Below the pieces are notes generated by a model. That model searched no databases and had not been told where the DNA came from. It saw nothing but the letters and a program-made list of their open reading frames with translations. From assembly GCA_963691655.1 (NCBI GenBank), contig OY829326.1, positions 150,740,998-150,804,997 on the forward strand: a DNA stretch of 64,000 bases. The letters run 5' to 3'. The DNA comes from Toxonevra muliebris (taxonomy: Eukaryota > Arthropoda > Insecta > Diptera > Pallopteridae). Below, in pieces: positions 22,214-34,397 of the stretch. Positions within the stretch are counted from its first letter, which is position 1; every line of letters starts with the position of its first letter. The translations under genes and the position numbers were made by a program.

Positions 22214-25125
22214 GCTCACATCGTATAGTATAAATACGTAAGGTTATTCAAGTTTTGACAATTTCGTTCTTTTATTGACGAGTCAGATTATTTAACTCTG
22301 TAAATAGCTCGACATTCGGATGTTATGTGATTCAAATGGCTCAGTCAATTTGAATTGTGAACGTTGAAGTCTCTAGCGACTACGATATATAGGAAACAGA
22401 AAAGCAGTAGATGCGGTTGGATATTAAACTTAATCCACATGGAGTTAAACTCAGCATCCGTTGCTGGCACTGGTATGCAACATCATCACTAACAAAGAGA
22501 GCACGAACACTGTGGGCATAGAATAATGACATTAGATGTTCTCCTGATATGTGAAAATCCCGTGGATCTGCGAGAAGAAACTTTTGACTTCTTAAGAAGG
22601 CATTACTTCGATTTCTTGCCAATTTACGCTACTGTACAGCATTGCCATTCTTGTAAGATTTCTAGTTTGCTGAAATCAATCGTTTTGGACCCGCATATCA
22701 TATTTTTGAAAGTACCTATACATAGCTTAGTTCAATAAAAATTTGTTTTTACGCTCCAGTTTATGCAAAAATTTTCCAATGCAACTTAAATGAATAGGAT
22801 TACAGCTTCGCTTTGACAGAAGGTTTCAGTTAAAATTCAAGTCACATTTTTGTTTGTTTTTTGAATCCATAAAATCAATTAAATACTTAAAAATGGAAAG
22901 CTCAAAGTCAAAGAAAAACTTTCAAAAATTTTTGCAGTGCGAATTAATTATACTTTTTTTTTTCAATAACATTGGCAATTTTCTTCTAAAACATTTGACG
23001 ACCTCTCATTTGCAATATGCAGCGTGCAACATTTCGAATGTTGTGCAAATATTGCTGATGTGGCTGCATGCAACTGGTTTGAGCTTCTTTAAAAGTTGTT
23101 TTGCTGTCATTTTTATATCTGGAATTTTTTCTTTATCAATTTCTCTTCATGCTATAACAAAATTCTCTTTTTGCAGTACATTGCAATAGTTCGATTTCAA
23201 TTGAGTTGAATTCAATTCAATGCAGTTGTTGAAATATTTTCCACATTTCTTTTGCGGATGCAGAGACCGTTCCGGGAAAGAGGATGTGGTGTCAGTGGCA
23301 GTGGTGGTAGTTACTAGGTTGCTAGCAGATGATGATGATGATGATGACGATTGTCCTTGTGCGCTTATTTGCCAATGTAATTTTGTGGGCACAACATTCG
23401 ACTCGCATCGATTGCGACAACATCATCATTGCTACTTCACTGCTCTCGCTCAAGCTATTGCAAACCAACTATTAGCCATGCTGGCCACACACATACACAC
23501 ACACACACACTCACCCATCTATACGTAAAACTTCTTCATTACTCTTTGCTCAGCACGAGTACACAATCACCAGAGTTGCAACAATTTCTTGTTTATTTTG
23601 CTCTCGATTTTCTGTTGCTGCTTTTTCTGTCTATTGCATTTTTATTTGCTTTCGCTTACATTTCATTGCTTAGGCTTATTTTTTTTTTTTTCTTATATTT
23701 TTTTTTTTATTTCATTTATTTTTTACTATTTGTTTTTATTCCTTCCTCTGCAAGTTTTGTCCGTCCTTGTCCAAGTCTCCATTGCATCCTTTCATTTTAT
23801 TACATTTTTATTGTTATGACGTTTTTCGCTTGATTTTCTATACTTTTTTGTTTTTTTTTTTTTGCAATAATAATATTTTTTCATTGCTGTCGTCCTGTGC
23901 TCCATTGCTCCTCCGTCCGTCCATCCGTCCGTTCATTCAATCCAGTTTGCTGCTGTTGCTGCTTATTCTACTACTTCATTTTCGTCCTTTTTTTTATGAA
24001 CCTGTGCTGCATTCGCGTTTTCTGTGATTTTTATTGGTCAATAAAATTTTATTGTTTTCCGATTTCTTTTTTCTCTATTTTGTTTTTTTTTTGTTTGTTT
24101 TTTTTTTTAGCACAGAGCAGTGATAATTTTCACTTCGGCTTTTCAATTGTTTGTGAAAATTGTAAAATTTGTGTAAATTCGAAATTGTTTTCTGCTGTTG
24201 CTGATTTTTTTAGTCATCACTGGTGGCACTATTGTTGTTGTTGTTGCTGCTGTTACTGTTATTGTGATTAGATTTTATGTTGTCATGTTCGTTGGTGGCG
24301 TTTGAGTGCGGCAACTCAGCAACTCTCTCTCAGTCGATAACTAGTTTTTAAGTGTTATTGTTTTTGCAGTTGTTGCTGCTGCTACTGTGTGCTATGCAAA
24401 GGGATATTTGTTATTCGTCCTGATTGCTTTCGTATTGTAAATTACTAAATTTTTATTATTATTTGCTTGCACACCTTGTTAACACATTTTTATGCGTGTC
24501 CATCATTAACGTTGATGATGATGTTGTTGTTGCTGTTGCTATAAAAGTGTTAAATTTGCTAGTTTGTTGACGGTAGCGAGAATTTCATTTCAAAGTTGCA
24601 TGTAATTTATAAAGGATCATTGGGGTAATTATTTCTATTTTCATTTTTAGGCAATTAACATTAATGTTGGATTTACTTTGTTGTAAAGTTAAGTGCCAAT
24701 GTTTTGTGTTATGAGTGCCTAATGCTTTTAGTTTAAAAGTTTTTCAAAAAGATATTTGAAAATTTGCCGACATTTATGTGTGAAATTCTGCCTACTTATT
24801 TAATTGTCGGTATTTTTGTAGATCTTTTTGTTTTTTTTTTTGCTTAAAATAACAGTAAAGTAACAGTGACCTAAAACGATTAGGAATTTTTCAACGAATG
24901 GGCTTGACCAATTTATCAATGAACAGAAATTACCGCACAACATCAATAATAACGAGAGCTCTAAATTATAGATTTCTAAAACTTCAGAATTATTGGAAAC
25001 ATAACTTTACCCAAAACACTGTTTCTGTGTCCTAGAAAGGAGAGCTCGTGATGGTAGCAATAGGAAATGGAGACGACCTGTTCATGCTCGAAAAAGGTGT
25101 TCGATGTCGAAGCAGCACAAAGCTG
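22214..25125. other. Non-coding; T/C-rich and triplet repeats
   Basis: No recognisable gene. Notable items are (GAT)n at about 23327-23346, (CA)n at about 23488-23511, a long T/C-rich stretch at about 23570-24110, and (TTG/CTG)n at about 24230-24260, 24370-24390 and 24515-24540. The phenylalanine/leucine-rich ORFs of the T/C-rich stretch are artefacts of composition. I cannot tell whether this contains a 5' untranslated exon. Confidence 0.5.
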
Positions 25126-25129
25126 AAAA

Positions 25130-25695
25130 CCCTAAGATTAAGTCATTGGGGAAGGAAACACGGAAGAGGGAGAGAGAGAGCAGAGATAAGGGAAGAGATG
25201 TTGGAAAGAAGAGGAGAGACAGAGCCGAAAATGTGTGGAGACGTAGAATGGAGTTATTGTGGGAATAGAGAGAGGAAAGAGGCAAAGGGAGCTGAAGAGA
25301 GTAACAGCGAAATAAAGGTGGTGAAAGTGATAGGATATCTATTGTTGCAAAAGGAGTAATGGAAAAACAGAAGAAAAAGAGTAAGAAAGGAGAGAATGAG
25401 AAAGAGAAAATAAAAATAGTAGTCGAATTTGAAACGTGGAGGACTTGATTAGAGAGAAAAGTTAGAAAGTGAGGGAGGCATGGAGGTTGGAGACTGGAAA
25501 TATATGGGTAAATAGAGAACGACATAGGGGACAAAAAGTGGCGAGAGAGCGGGAAATACAGAAAATGGGCGAAACATGATAAAGGGATGATTGCAACGGA
25601 AGAAAGTAAAAAGAAATGAAAGTAAAGAAAAAGACTTTAATAAAAAGAAAAGAGGGAAGAATGAGCGGGAAGGGGGGTGAAATGGAAAAATTGTG
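25130..25695. repeat. Polypurine tract 1
   Basis: For about 560 bp the plus strand is overwhelmingly A and G (GGAAGAGGGAGAGAGAG and similar), with few pyrimidines. ORFs on either strand are composition artefacts. Similar tracts occur at 27.6 and 30.8 kb, all with purines on the plus strand. Confidence 0.75.
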
Positions 25696-25849
25696 AAATA
25701 AATGGAAGTGTGAAAAGAAAATTAAAAAAAAAAATTATGTGTCTGCATGCACTCACAGTAGAAGTGAAACTATGTTGTTTTTTAGAAAATTGTTAAAAAA
25801 TATTTATAAAACATTCTGTTGAAGTTTTTGCAGTTCTCTTCTCTCTACT

Positions 25850-26710
25850 TTGTTGTATGGCGAGCAAAAATTGGACACCAATTTTAGCCGCACAAATAAC
25901 ACCAAAATGCCGCATAAAGCGTTGGAAAAACAGAAGCCTGCTCCAGCGTATGCTGGGAGAAGATCACAGCAAAGGCGAAATATACAATGCCCAAAAACAA
26001 CAAAGACACACACAGTTAGCACAATGAAAAAAGGCACAAATGTGCTACGTTAAATGTGCTACAACATCGAAAGATGTTAATGATAGCTCGATGTGTGCTA
26101 TAAAAAGGCGAACGCAGCAAAAATCGTTCTTTTTGGCAGGCAGCTGGCATCGGAGCCACACGTACCTCTGGTAAGTACAAGTAGTGGGGAAAATACAATA
26201 GTTAGTTAGAAAAATTAGAATTCGACGCGACGGACAAAGATTGGGAGGACAGAAAAACTCCAAGTCTTGTAACCTGTGAAGACGTGTGCGGCTTGCCTTT
26301 GATCGTCGGAGGAACAACAAGCCGACCTGGTCTAACAGACAAGATATCACGACCGACGCAAGACACCGCATGGTACGTTTGTTGTACGCCAGTCCAGCCA
26401 CAGCAGCGCTACGCTAGCGCAGTCCATCGCATTTGCCCGTTATACGCCAGTCTAGCCACAGCAGCGCTGCGCCAGCGCAACCCATCGCATTCGCCCGTTA
26501 GACAACAGTCTAGCCATAGGAGCGCTACGCCAGCGCATTAAATATTAAGTTGAATTATTCGAAGTGTAATTTAATTAATAATAAGTGAAATTAAACCTGA
26601 ATTATTGTTAAAATAAAAACTTGTATGTCTAACTAAAATAAAGTAACGCGAAGAACCTCTGGATCCCGCTGAGACTACCCCAGCTTAAAACCGGGAAACA
26701 GTTCGTTACA
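25850..26710 (+). mobile_element. Probable solo LTR
   Basis: The block contains TATAAAAAGG at 26099-26108, three tandem 58 bp units (26385-26540), AATAAA-type signals near 26612-26640, and a conserved-looking end CAGTTCGTTACA at about 26699-26710. Downstream there is no primer-binding site or coding region, so a solitary LTR is the best reading. The 5' end is uncertain, with candidates at about 25850-26040, and no clean target duplication is seen. Confidence 0.4.
26385..26540. repeat. Three tandem 58 bp units
   Basis: Units start at 26385, 26443 and 26501. Each holds CAGTCYAGCCAYAG, an AGCGCTACGCYAGCGCA-like palindromic core, and (in the first two) CATCGCATTYGCCCGTTA. Exact periodicity of 58 over two steps, with the third unit cut short. 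Confidence 0.85.
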
Positions 26711-27609
26711 GTTGTTGCTTTTCTTCTGTTGATGTTCTTTACACTTATCTGCACAAACACGACTTAGTATACATATATAACACATGAAAGGAAAGTTCAG
26801 TTATATCCCTGCCAGCAACTCAGCTAACTTTCAATGCATTTTAATCTAACTATTTCGCAACTAGAGGTGGTTGACACTTGGATTATTTTTAATGGAGCCA
26901 ACTGACTATTTTAACATTGCGATGTCCTAGGCAGTAGTCAATTGTGCGGTTCTGTATGACTTTTCAACTAACTTAAAGTTAGTTACTTAGAAGTTAGCTA
27001 AAAGTTATCTAATTTATAATCAGCCATAAACCTTCTATTATATTATAGCTACATAAGTTTATTAGCTTATAGTACGCTTTATTAATTACAATTTAAAATT
27101 AATATATCTTAAAAGTCTTGAAATTTAACAAAAAACATTACATTATTTGAAATTAGTTTATTTTGCTTGCACCTCTTAATCCTTTTCTAATTTAGTTGTA
27201 CACTTTAACCTCACTTAACGGCACGCACGAAATTGAGCAATGATTTTGATTTCACAATGCGCAAAAGGGAAAAAATTAAACAACAGTTAAATGCTCTTTG
27301 AGATGAGATGCACCGAATGATTTTGGGGAAGTTCTGCATTACATTGTAGTTAGCTTATAGTGAGGTCATAAAAGTTAACTAGAAGTGTGCTATTTTCGTA
27401 GTCGGCTTTCAAATTGCTTAGAGGAATGCAATTAAGCCGAGACTTTTTTATCGAATCTCTCACTAAAGCACATGAGATAAAACTACGAGAAGTCGACGCT
27501 CTGCTTTGTAGCCGAATAACAACTGCATAACTTCGTTTCTTACTAATTTTGTGAGAGTGAAACAAAAACGCGATTTTTCACGTGACCGTTGTTGTTGAAG
27601 CTTTTGCAC
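26711..27609. other. Non-coding, no feature recognised
   Basis: AT-rich DNA with no coding-like ORF. Confidence 0.45.
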
Positions 27610-27925
27610 TCTTCCTCTTTCTATTTTCTGAATGGGTGAGTAAAAGGATGGTAAAGGACAGGCGAGTGAGGGAGAAAAAAGAATAAAGGAAAAAGGAGGA
27701 GAAAAACATGAGGGGAAAGAGAGAGGAAAAGAGGGCGAGCGAGAGAGGTGGTGAGGGAGAAGGGGAAAGGGGGTGCAGGAGAAACAGTTGGGTGATAAAG
27801 AAAAGTGCAGGAAAAGTGGAGCCATGGAATTAGGACCTGGAGAAAACGTGGGTGAGGGAGAGAAAGAGAGGAAGTAAAAGTAAGGGAAAGAGAGGGAATG
27901 AGAAAGGGAAAGGACACAAAAAGGT
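27610..27925. repeat. Polypurine tract 2
   Basis: About 300 bp of almost pure A/G on the plus strand (GAGAGAGGTGGTGAGGGAGAA and related). Minus-strand serine/proline/phenylalanine-rich ORFs here are artefacts. Confidence 0.75.
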
Positions 27926-28402
27926 CTCATCAGATTTTGTTTATATTTTTTCACAGATAATAAGAAATGGGTTTCAGTTACATTTAGGTTCTTTTATTTT
28001 TATAGAAATTGAGTGTCCTAAGCACAAAAGTTTTTTCAGTTTTAGTTACCTACAATAGGTTAAGCACATTTAATCCCTTACAGTGACATCTTTCGTTTAT
28101 TATTATTTTCTAAATATAAAACCAAAATCAAGACAATTCGAATTGTTTTTTTTTTATTATTGTTGTTTTTTGGTTAACCCTCTAGTAGGCAAGACCGTCT
28201 CCGGACGGGCAACATTTTGATACAATTTATAAGACATTTAAAATTTTTGTATGTGTATTCGGGACGCTCAGTCGATAGATGAAAACCTCAGTACTCTGTA
28301 CGTTATTAAAAAAATTTTCTGACCTCGAGCAATGATGATAATGATTTCAATTCGATTTTTGACTTCATTTCCGAGTTTTATATATTAAAATCAATCAATC
28401 CT

Positions 28403-29050
28403 CATCTATACATTTATTAGTGTAACTACAATTTTATTCCAGAAGATCCAAAAGTACTACGATATCATATTATATATCAATTTAAAAAGCTTGATGAGTA
28501 GGTTAGCAAAAATATTATCGTCGGAATAATAAACTAGTCAGTAAGGTTGCGGAAGAAATCTCTTTATGAAAAAACAAATATCAAAAGAGAACCAAACTAC
28601 TCATTTGTTTTGTTATTTGTGTATGCAGATAATTCGTTAGATCAGTAATTCTGAGAAATGCCGTTGCTCATCTTTTCTCTTTCTCTTTCATTTGTTATTT
28701 ACTCCCGCTTAAGCAATGATTTTTACAACGATGATTGCAATGCTTTGTTCAATGAGCGAATTTTAAAAAAACTTCCGACGCTAATATTTTGGAACTGGCT
28801 TAACCGATTTTAAATCTGTTAATTTTTGGCTGACCGACTCCTCGAGCTCTTTAAATTGATATATAATATGATATCGTAGCACTTCTGGATCTTCTGGAAT
28901 AAAATTGTAGTTACACTAATAAATATATACATGAGAGAGATAAGACATGAGTAACGGCATCTCTCAGAATTATCTAACGAATTATCTCTATACACAAATA
29001 ACAAAACAAACACCAACGAGTAGTTTGGTGAGGCCTTACTGACTAGTATT
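28403..29050. repeat. Permuted inverted duplication
   Basis: Block A (28403-28508) recurs inverted at 28826-28933. Block B (28534-28695) recurs inverted, with a gap, at about 28940-29046. The plus order is A, B, A-inverted, B-inverted, so each half is a shifted window on a repeat whose order is B-A. In the minus copy, a TTTATTCCAG acceptor-like site precedes an open stretch reading DPEVLRYHIIYQFKELEESV, ending at TAG near 28770. The plus copy of that stretch carries a stop. This could be exon or transposon debris. Confidence 0.7.
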
Positions 29051-30759
29051 TTTTTTTGCTGAAAAAATTTTCCTACTTTTTTTTATAACTTAATTAAAAT
29101 TTGTTACAATTATAAAAACAATATGGGCAGGTATTTTTAGCCATATTCTGGAATCTATTCAGAAACATAGTAGTCTCTCTTAGGAAAGATATTTTTGTGT
29201 TAAAAATCTGCCCACACGGGTTAAGAATTCCTCCAGTTCAGTTTTTTAGTTGTACGTAAATTGACGATAAAAATATTAAAATATTTCTTGGCCAACTACA
29301 CCGGAAACTTTATTATACTTTTGTATTAAATAAAAAACACGCTTTGTCTTTATTCTAATAGATTTGCAATTCTTTGAGCATATCTTATTTATGTCATCAT
29401 GAATACTTTTCTGCTTATAATTAAAATTGTGATTTTTATGGCAATAAAATGATTACTTCAGTTGAAAGGAAATTCATTAACTGCAATCGCAAAGTAATAA
29501 TGAGCTCATTTTTAAAATGCAAATTTCTATTAACTCATTTAAGAAAGCAACAACACAAAGGTTGTTCTTTCTCTATATATGCACAAGTACATACATATAA
29601 AAAAATTTAAATACAAAAATTAAAACTTTATTGCAGCTAACAACAACACAAACATAAATAAAAACAAATGCACAAAGAACAAAGAAAAATCAGTGCAAAA
29701 AATCATTTCTTTTTTTTTTCTACATAATGAACGAACATTTCCAACAACAACAAAAGATGCAAATAATTTGATAGTTCAAAAGCAAATTGTAAGAAAACTT
29801 GTTCCTCTCATTCAAAATTCAAAAACAAATATATGTACTATATGCGTATTCGCTTAAATACAAAAACAGCAACAACGATTACAAGAGAAAAGTTCAAACT
29901 TTTCCACTTTTACTACGCTGCGCATTTACTAAAGACAAAAGAAGAAAAGAGCAAAAGTAAATTCTGTTGAAATTTACAGCAAATTTTCCTACTTAATCGC
30001 AAAAAAGCGTATGCTGCTCCTGTTTCTGCGCTACTGCTTTTAACTTAGCAAGAACTACATACTTACTACTAACTTGACGAAAGGCAGAAGAGCAACATTA
30101 TTACTAAAAGAACAACAAATACAACACAACTATGATGACAACAGTGGCAACAACAGTGGCAACAGCGACAGCATTTAGAGTATAGTTCAAGTTAAAATTA
30201 AAGTTGTTGTTGTTGTCGTTGTTGTTTTTGGAAGAGCAAAATTTGCAACTATTACCGAAAAAGCGCAACATATTCCGGAAAGACTAAATTTTTTGTTGAC
30301 ATCCACAAATAACAAACAACACCAATAACAAAAAAGTATAAAACTCATACATGCACATGCATACATACATACACACACTTGAAATACACACACATACATG
30401 CATAGATAACGCACTTTTCAAAGAATTTACAAAATTTTGTGCTCATAATGAAGCTGACATAAATAAAAGTTTGCATATGTACACTAACATACATACATAC
30501 GTAAAAAAAATTTATGTATGTTTGTATGTATATTGTATATGTGCATTTGCATGTATGTATGGCTGTGTGCTAATAGGAAACCCGTGTGCAAATGTTGCCA
30601 AAAAGAGCATTTTAGCTCAAAAGTTTTATTTTTAATATTTTTTAGTTTTTTTTATATTTTAAATAAGTTGCATACTCGCAGTAGTGTTCATTTAATATAC
30701 ACTCATTGTAAAATGTTCGAAAGGAAATAATTAGTTCTTTTGTAATCGTGCCAGTTTAG
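29051..30759. other. Non-coding with microsatellites
   Basis: No gene is visible. Repeats include CAACAA near 29640-29760 and 30130-30165, (GTT)n at 30203-30230, and (ACAT)n at 30357-30400 and 30485-30560. Confidence 0.5.
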
Positions 30760-31740
30760 AAAAAGGGAAAGAGAAAAAGCAAAGTATCCTGATAGAGGGG
30801 AGGAGAGGGGGTAAGGAAAAAAGAGTAGAATAGAGATGAGTTAAGAGGGAAAGATTGAGAGAGAGATAAGAAGTAATTGATAAAAAGAGAGTGATAGAAA
30901 AGCAGAAAGAAAGAAAAAGAAGGAAAGAGGGGAGTAAATACATAGGAAAAATGAATGTGAGGAGAGAAGGAAAAATGAAAGGAGAAAGAGAAACAGGGAA
31001 GCGTGTGGATGAGGAAGAATGATTAAGGGTTAAGAGAAGACAGAGGGAATGAAAGAAAGGAAGAGACAGGGATAAAAAAGACAGCGGGGAAAACTATTAG
31101 CAAATGAAGTAAAAAAAGAGAAGGCTGGAAAGCAGAAAAAGTGGTCGAGAAAGGAAGTGAACGACATGGGAAAAGCATGTGCAAGGAAAGAGAGTGAAAA
31201 AGGGAAAATTGAAAGAAAAATTGGAAAAAACGGGCAGGAAAAGAAAAGGTAATGCAAGGTTGAGAAAGCAAGAGTATGAGAGAGGTAGGCGAGGGGGAGA
31301 GGTTAGCGAGGAATAGCGGTAAGCGAAGGAGAGACAAAATTAGCAAAAAAAAGAAGCTGGGAGAGAGGCACTTGTAGAAGAAAGGAAGGGAAGCAGCGGA
31401 AGAGGCCGCGAAAGTGAGTGGAAGGAGATAAGAATAAATGGAAGAAGAAAAGAAGGTAAATGAGGAGAGAGGGGAGTGAAAGAGAAGCCTGTAGAGGGAT
31501 CGGAATAGATGAGTAGGGAAAAGAAAGTGAAACAAGAAGTTTAAATAAAAAGAGAGAAAAATGGTAATGAAAGGGAGTGAGGGCAAAAACAAAGAAAGGT
31601 TGCGAGCACGCAAGCGAGAGGCCAAAGGGAAAGGGGTGAAAGGAAGATAGAGAGAATTAGAGAAGAAGGGTAGGGAGAGAGGAATTCGTGAATGGGGGAG
31701 GAAGAGCAAACTCTGAAGCTGCGGAAGGAGAAGATATAAG
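30760..31740. repeat. Polypurine tract 3 (about 1 kb)
   Basis: Nearly 1 kb in which the plus strand is dominated by A and G in irregular GAGA, GGAA and AAGG words, with only scattered T and C. The 228-codon minus-strand frame across it is a product of pyrimidine-only codons (Ser, Leu, Phe, Pro) and is not a gene. Confidence 0.8.
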
Positions 31741-33280
31741 GGGTGCGGAGGTCTTTATCGGTTATCGTTTTATTCTTGCAAAAATATTTTTAGCACAGGA
31801 TCGCCAGTTTCTTTTTCGGTGAAAATTTTCTCCTCAAACATTATATACTCTTGCTTCATCCCCCACTCTCCCATGAGTTTCCAAAGATTTTTACATCTGA
31901 TCGTGACATCTACATTTTTAATGACCTTGGTGAGATCAAGCTAGTAGGTATGGTACTTTTTATATAAATAATTTACATATATTATTACTAGAGACTATGA
32001 AACGGAAATCTAGCTGTCCATATTTCATAGTTTTACTTTACTACATTGCTACTTAACAGTTCAAGGTTTGTTATAATGAAACGTTGTGTTAGTTTCATTC
32101 ATCGTTTCTGTTCAGTGAAAATACTTGAAAAGAAAAACCTTGTAATTCTCGGCAACGTTTTCAAATATTAGATACTAATATAGAATGTTGAAATTCTAGT
32201 AAGAACCATCACGAAGATCACTGATGAGGAATCGTAGAGGGTTCCGAAACGGCCGTATGATTTCACTGTTCTTTATACACTGTTGCGAATTACTCACTTT
32301 GTCACTTCGACAAAAGAAAAAAAAATGACGTTTCATTAAGCCCAAAAAACAGACCTTGAACTGATAAATAATTTACTTTAAAAAATATAGGTAGCATGGA
32401 AAAAACGAACGAAGCAAAACAACAAAATGAGCACAAAAGGAAACTAAATTAAATCACCAGGACTGGATTCAGATTATCCACATTTTTAGATATTTTTACA
32501 ATAACGCAATTTCAAAAATTCGCAAAAAATATAGTTTATACCCTCAGCTCAAAAATTTCCGGCTACAATGGATCTCCAATGTGGAAACTGTTTTAATTTC
32601 AAAAACTTTCGTCAACATGAAGCGCTTACACTATAAATTTGAGTTCAAAGTTCAAATGATTAACAATTCCGGGACATTTTAAATTTATGTCATTTTATTT
32701 TTTTTTTCTGCTTTAGATTCTTATTCTTGCATTTATTTAAAATATATGAAATATCTCAATATTTATTAACATTTTGCGTTTTGTGTGTGCACCGACAATT
32801 GCAACTGCTGTTGTAAATTTGTTGACACAAAAACTTTAGTAATAAAAATGTTTCGCGAAAAATGCAGTTCCTTTTTTAATATTTTTGTTGAATGTTTTTT
32901 TTTTCTCAGAAGAAGTTTTAATTTAAATGACAAATTTTTGTTAACATAAAAATTCAGTTTTATATACGTTTCTAAAAATGGTGTAAAATTATTTCCTACT
33001 ATCGGATTATATGGTGGTAAATGTCGATCCATCAAAAAATGTTTAGATTCAAAAGTAATGATTGAAATGGTATTAATCGGAAAGGGGGCGATTTTATATC
33101 CTAATCTGAGGGATATAGACCACTAGAGGGGATTTTATCTGAAATCACAAGATTCAACGAACTTCAGTTTTGATTTCTCTATTTATCTGTTAGAAAAATT
33201 CATAAACTCTTTAGGTATAACAAAGTAACTTTTCTCTGAACAGAGAACTTTTAGACATATATAGGAATATAAACTAACTA
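31741..33280. other. Non-coding, no feature recognised
   Basis: AT-rich, with no coding-like ORF and no clear terminal repeats. Confidence 0.45.
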
Positions 33281-34397
33281 GCTGACCCGGCAGACTTAGT
33301 TCTGCCCTTTCTACGAAGAAGCGGGAAAATTTAATTTTTTTTCAATGAATAAGAATAGTTTCTTGGTGTTTAAAGTTGAATATTGGTAATGACAATTCAA
33401 GCTTAAAGGACGTACATTGAATTTGGTAAAAATTCTAGATTTAAAAATGAGGCATCAAAATTGACATTTTTAAAACTATTTAATTTGCAGAAGAATATCA
33501 AAGACCGTTCTAGAAGTTATATCTAATTCCAAAACTATTTAAAAATCTGGACCTATTTGCTATTTATTATAAAAATAGAATTTATTATATAATTTATTAC
33601 AGCGCCACCTATTGGATTTTGACATAGCTAGGCAGGATCTTGAGATAGTTCATAAATTAGTAGAAATAATAGTAAAAAATAATAATAATAAAAAATAATA
33701 ATAATAAAAAATAATAATAATAATAAAATAGTAGTAGAAAAAACTGTAAAAAAGTAGTAAAAAATAGTGGTGAAAAATAGTAGAAAGTAGTAGTAGAAAA
33801 TAAGAAAAAATTAATGAAAAAGTAGTAGAAAAAAATACTAAAATAGTAGTACAAAATATTGGTTGAAAAAGTAGTAGAAAATAAGAAAAATTTGCCGAAA
33901 ATAAGGAGTTTAAAAGTAGTAGAAAATAGTACTAGAAATAGTAGTAGAAATAGTAGTGGAAATAGTAGTAGAAATAGTAGTAGAAAATAAAATTGAAGGA
34001 TGGTGCCACACCCACTAATCCAACAAACTGAAAGAATTTAAATTTTAGTACCGTACCATAAATGCCTTCTAAGATATCTCATAATGGATATTCAGGTTAT
34101 ATGGAAGGTGACACACACCGTTTATCAATCTCATCCATATTTTTGTTGTAATATGGTATTGTCAATTCTCGTTACTGTACCAAATTTCTGTACTGTGCTA
34201 TAAACGGTTCTTGAGATATACCCAAAAAACTATTAGGATTGTATGGGAGATGCCACGGCCACCTTCCCAAAAGCCATTATGAATAGCTATGGTTTATCCT
34301 CCCGTCTAAGAAAATATATTCTGGAAATATGACTTCAATCGGTCCAGTCGTTCCGAAGTTACACGATGTCATACACACAAAACTCTACGATTATATA
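33281..34397 (+). repeat. Dispersed repeat beginning CTAGCTGACCCGGCAGAC
   Basis: Starting near 33281, AACTAGCTGACCCGGCAGAC is a head I recognise as common in arthropod repeats. The end near 34320-34397 (TCGGTCCAGTCGTTCCGAAG, then CATACACACAAAACTCTACG and TATATA) is also of a common type. The element resumes after the nested insertion, at 35341-35360. The class is not assigned; it could be a non-autonomous or truncated element. A (TAG/TAA)n tract at 33655-33990 lies within it. Confidence 0.5.
33655..33990. repeat. AATAGTAG / AATAATAAT microsatellite
   Basis: Degenerate TAG and TAA triplets repeat for about 335 bp, giving a tyrosine/phenylalanine-only minus ORF that is an artefact. Confidence 0.85.

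Noticed and set aside
22380..22738. Overlapping 80- and 70-codon ORFs on both strands
   Set aside because: No motif recognised and no consistent coding frame; possibly old retroelement debris, but unsupported.
23429..24271. Plus ORFs rich in Phe, Leu and Cys, suggestive of membrane proteins
   Set aside because: T/C-rich low-complexity DNA gives such ORFs in all plus frames; no start context or domain.
25082..25534. 150-codon minus and 103-codon plus ORFs
   Set aside because: Both cover polypurine tract 1; strand-biased composition explains them.
26284..26541. 85-codon plus ORF
   Set aside because: Reads through the 58 bp tandem repeats of a probable LTR; no known protein motif.
27463..27954. 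163-codon minus-strand ORF
   Set aside because: Mostly the shadow of polypurine tract 2; no motif, and overlapping frames are equally open.
31023..31709. 228-codon minus-strand ORF, the longest small-gene candidate in its region
   Set aside because: It lies wholly in a polypurine tract, and its protein is almost only Ser, Leu, Phe and Pro from pyrimidine codons. Composition, not coding.
33281..34397. Naming the CTAGCTGACCCGG repeat as a Helitron or a specific LINE
   Set aside because: The head is familiar from many arthropods, but no hairpin-CTRR end, coding region or TSD allows a class to be assigned.
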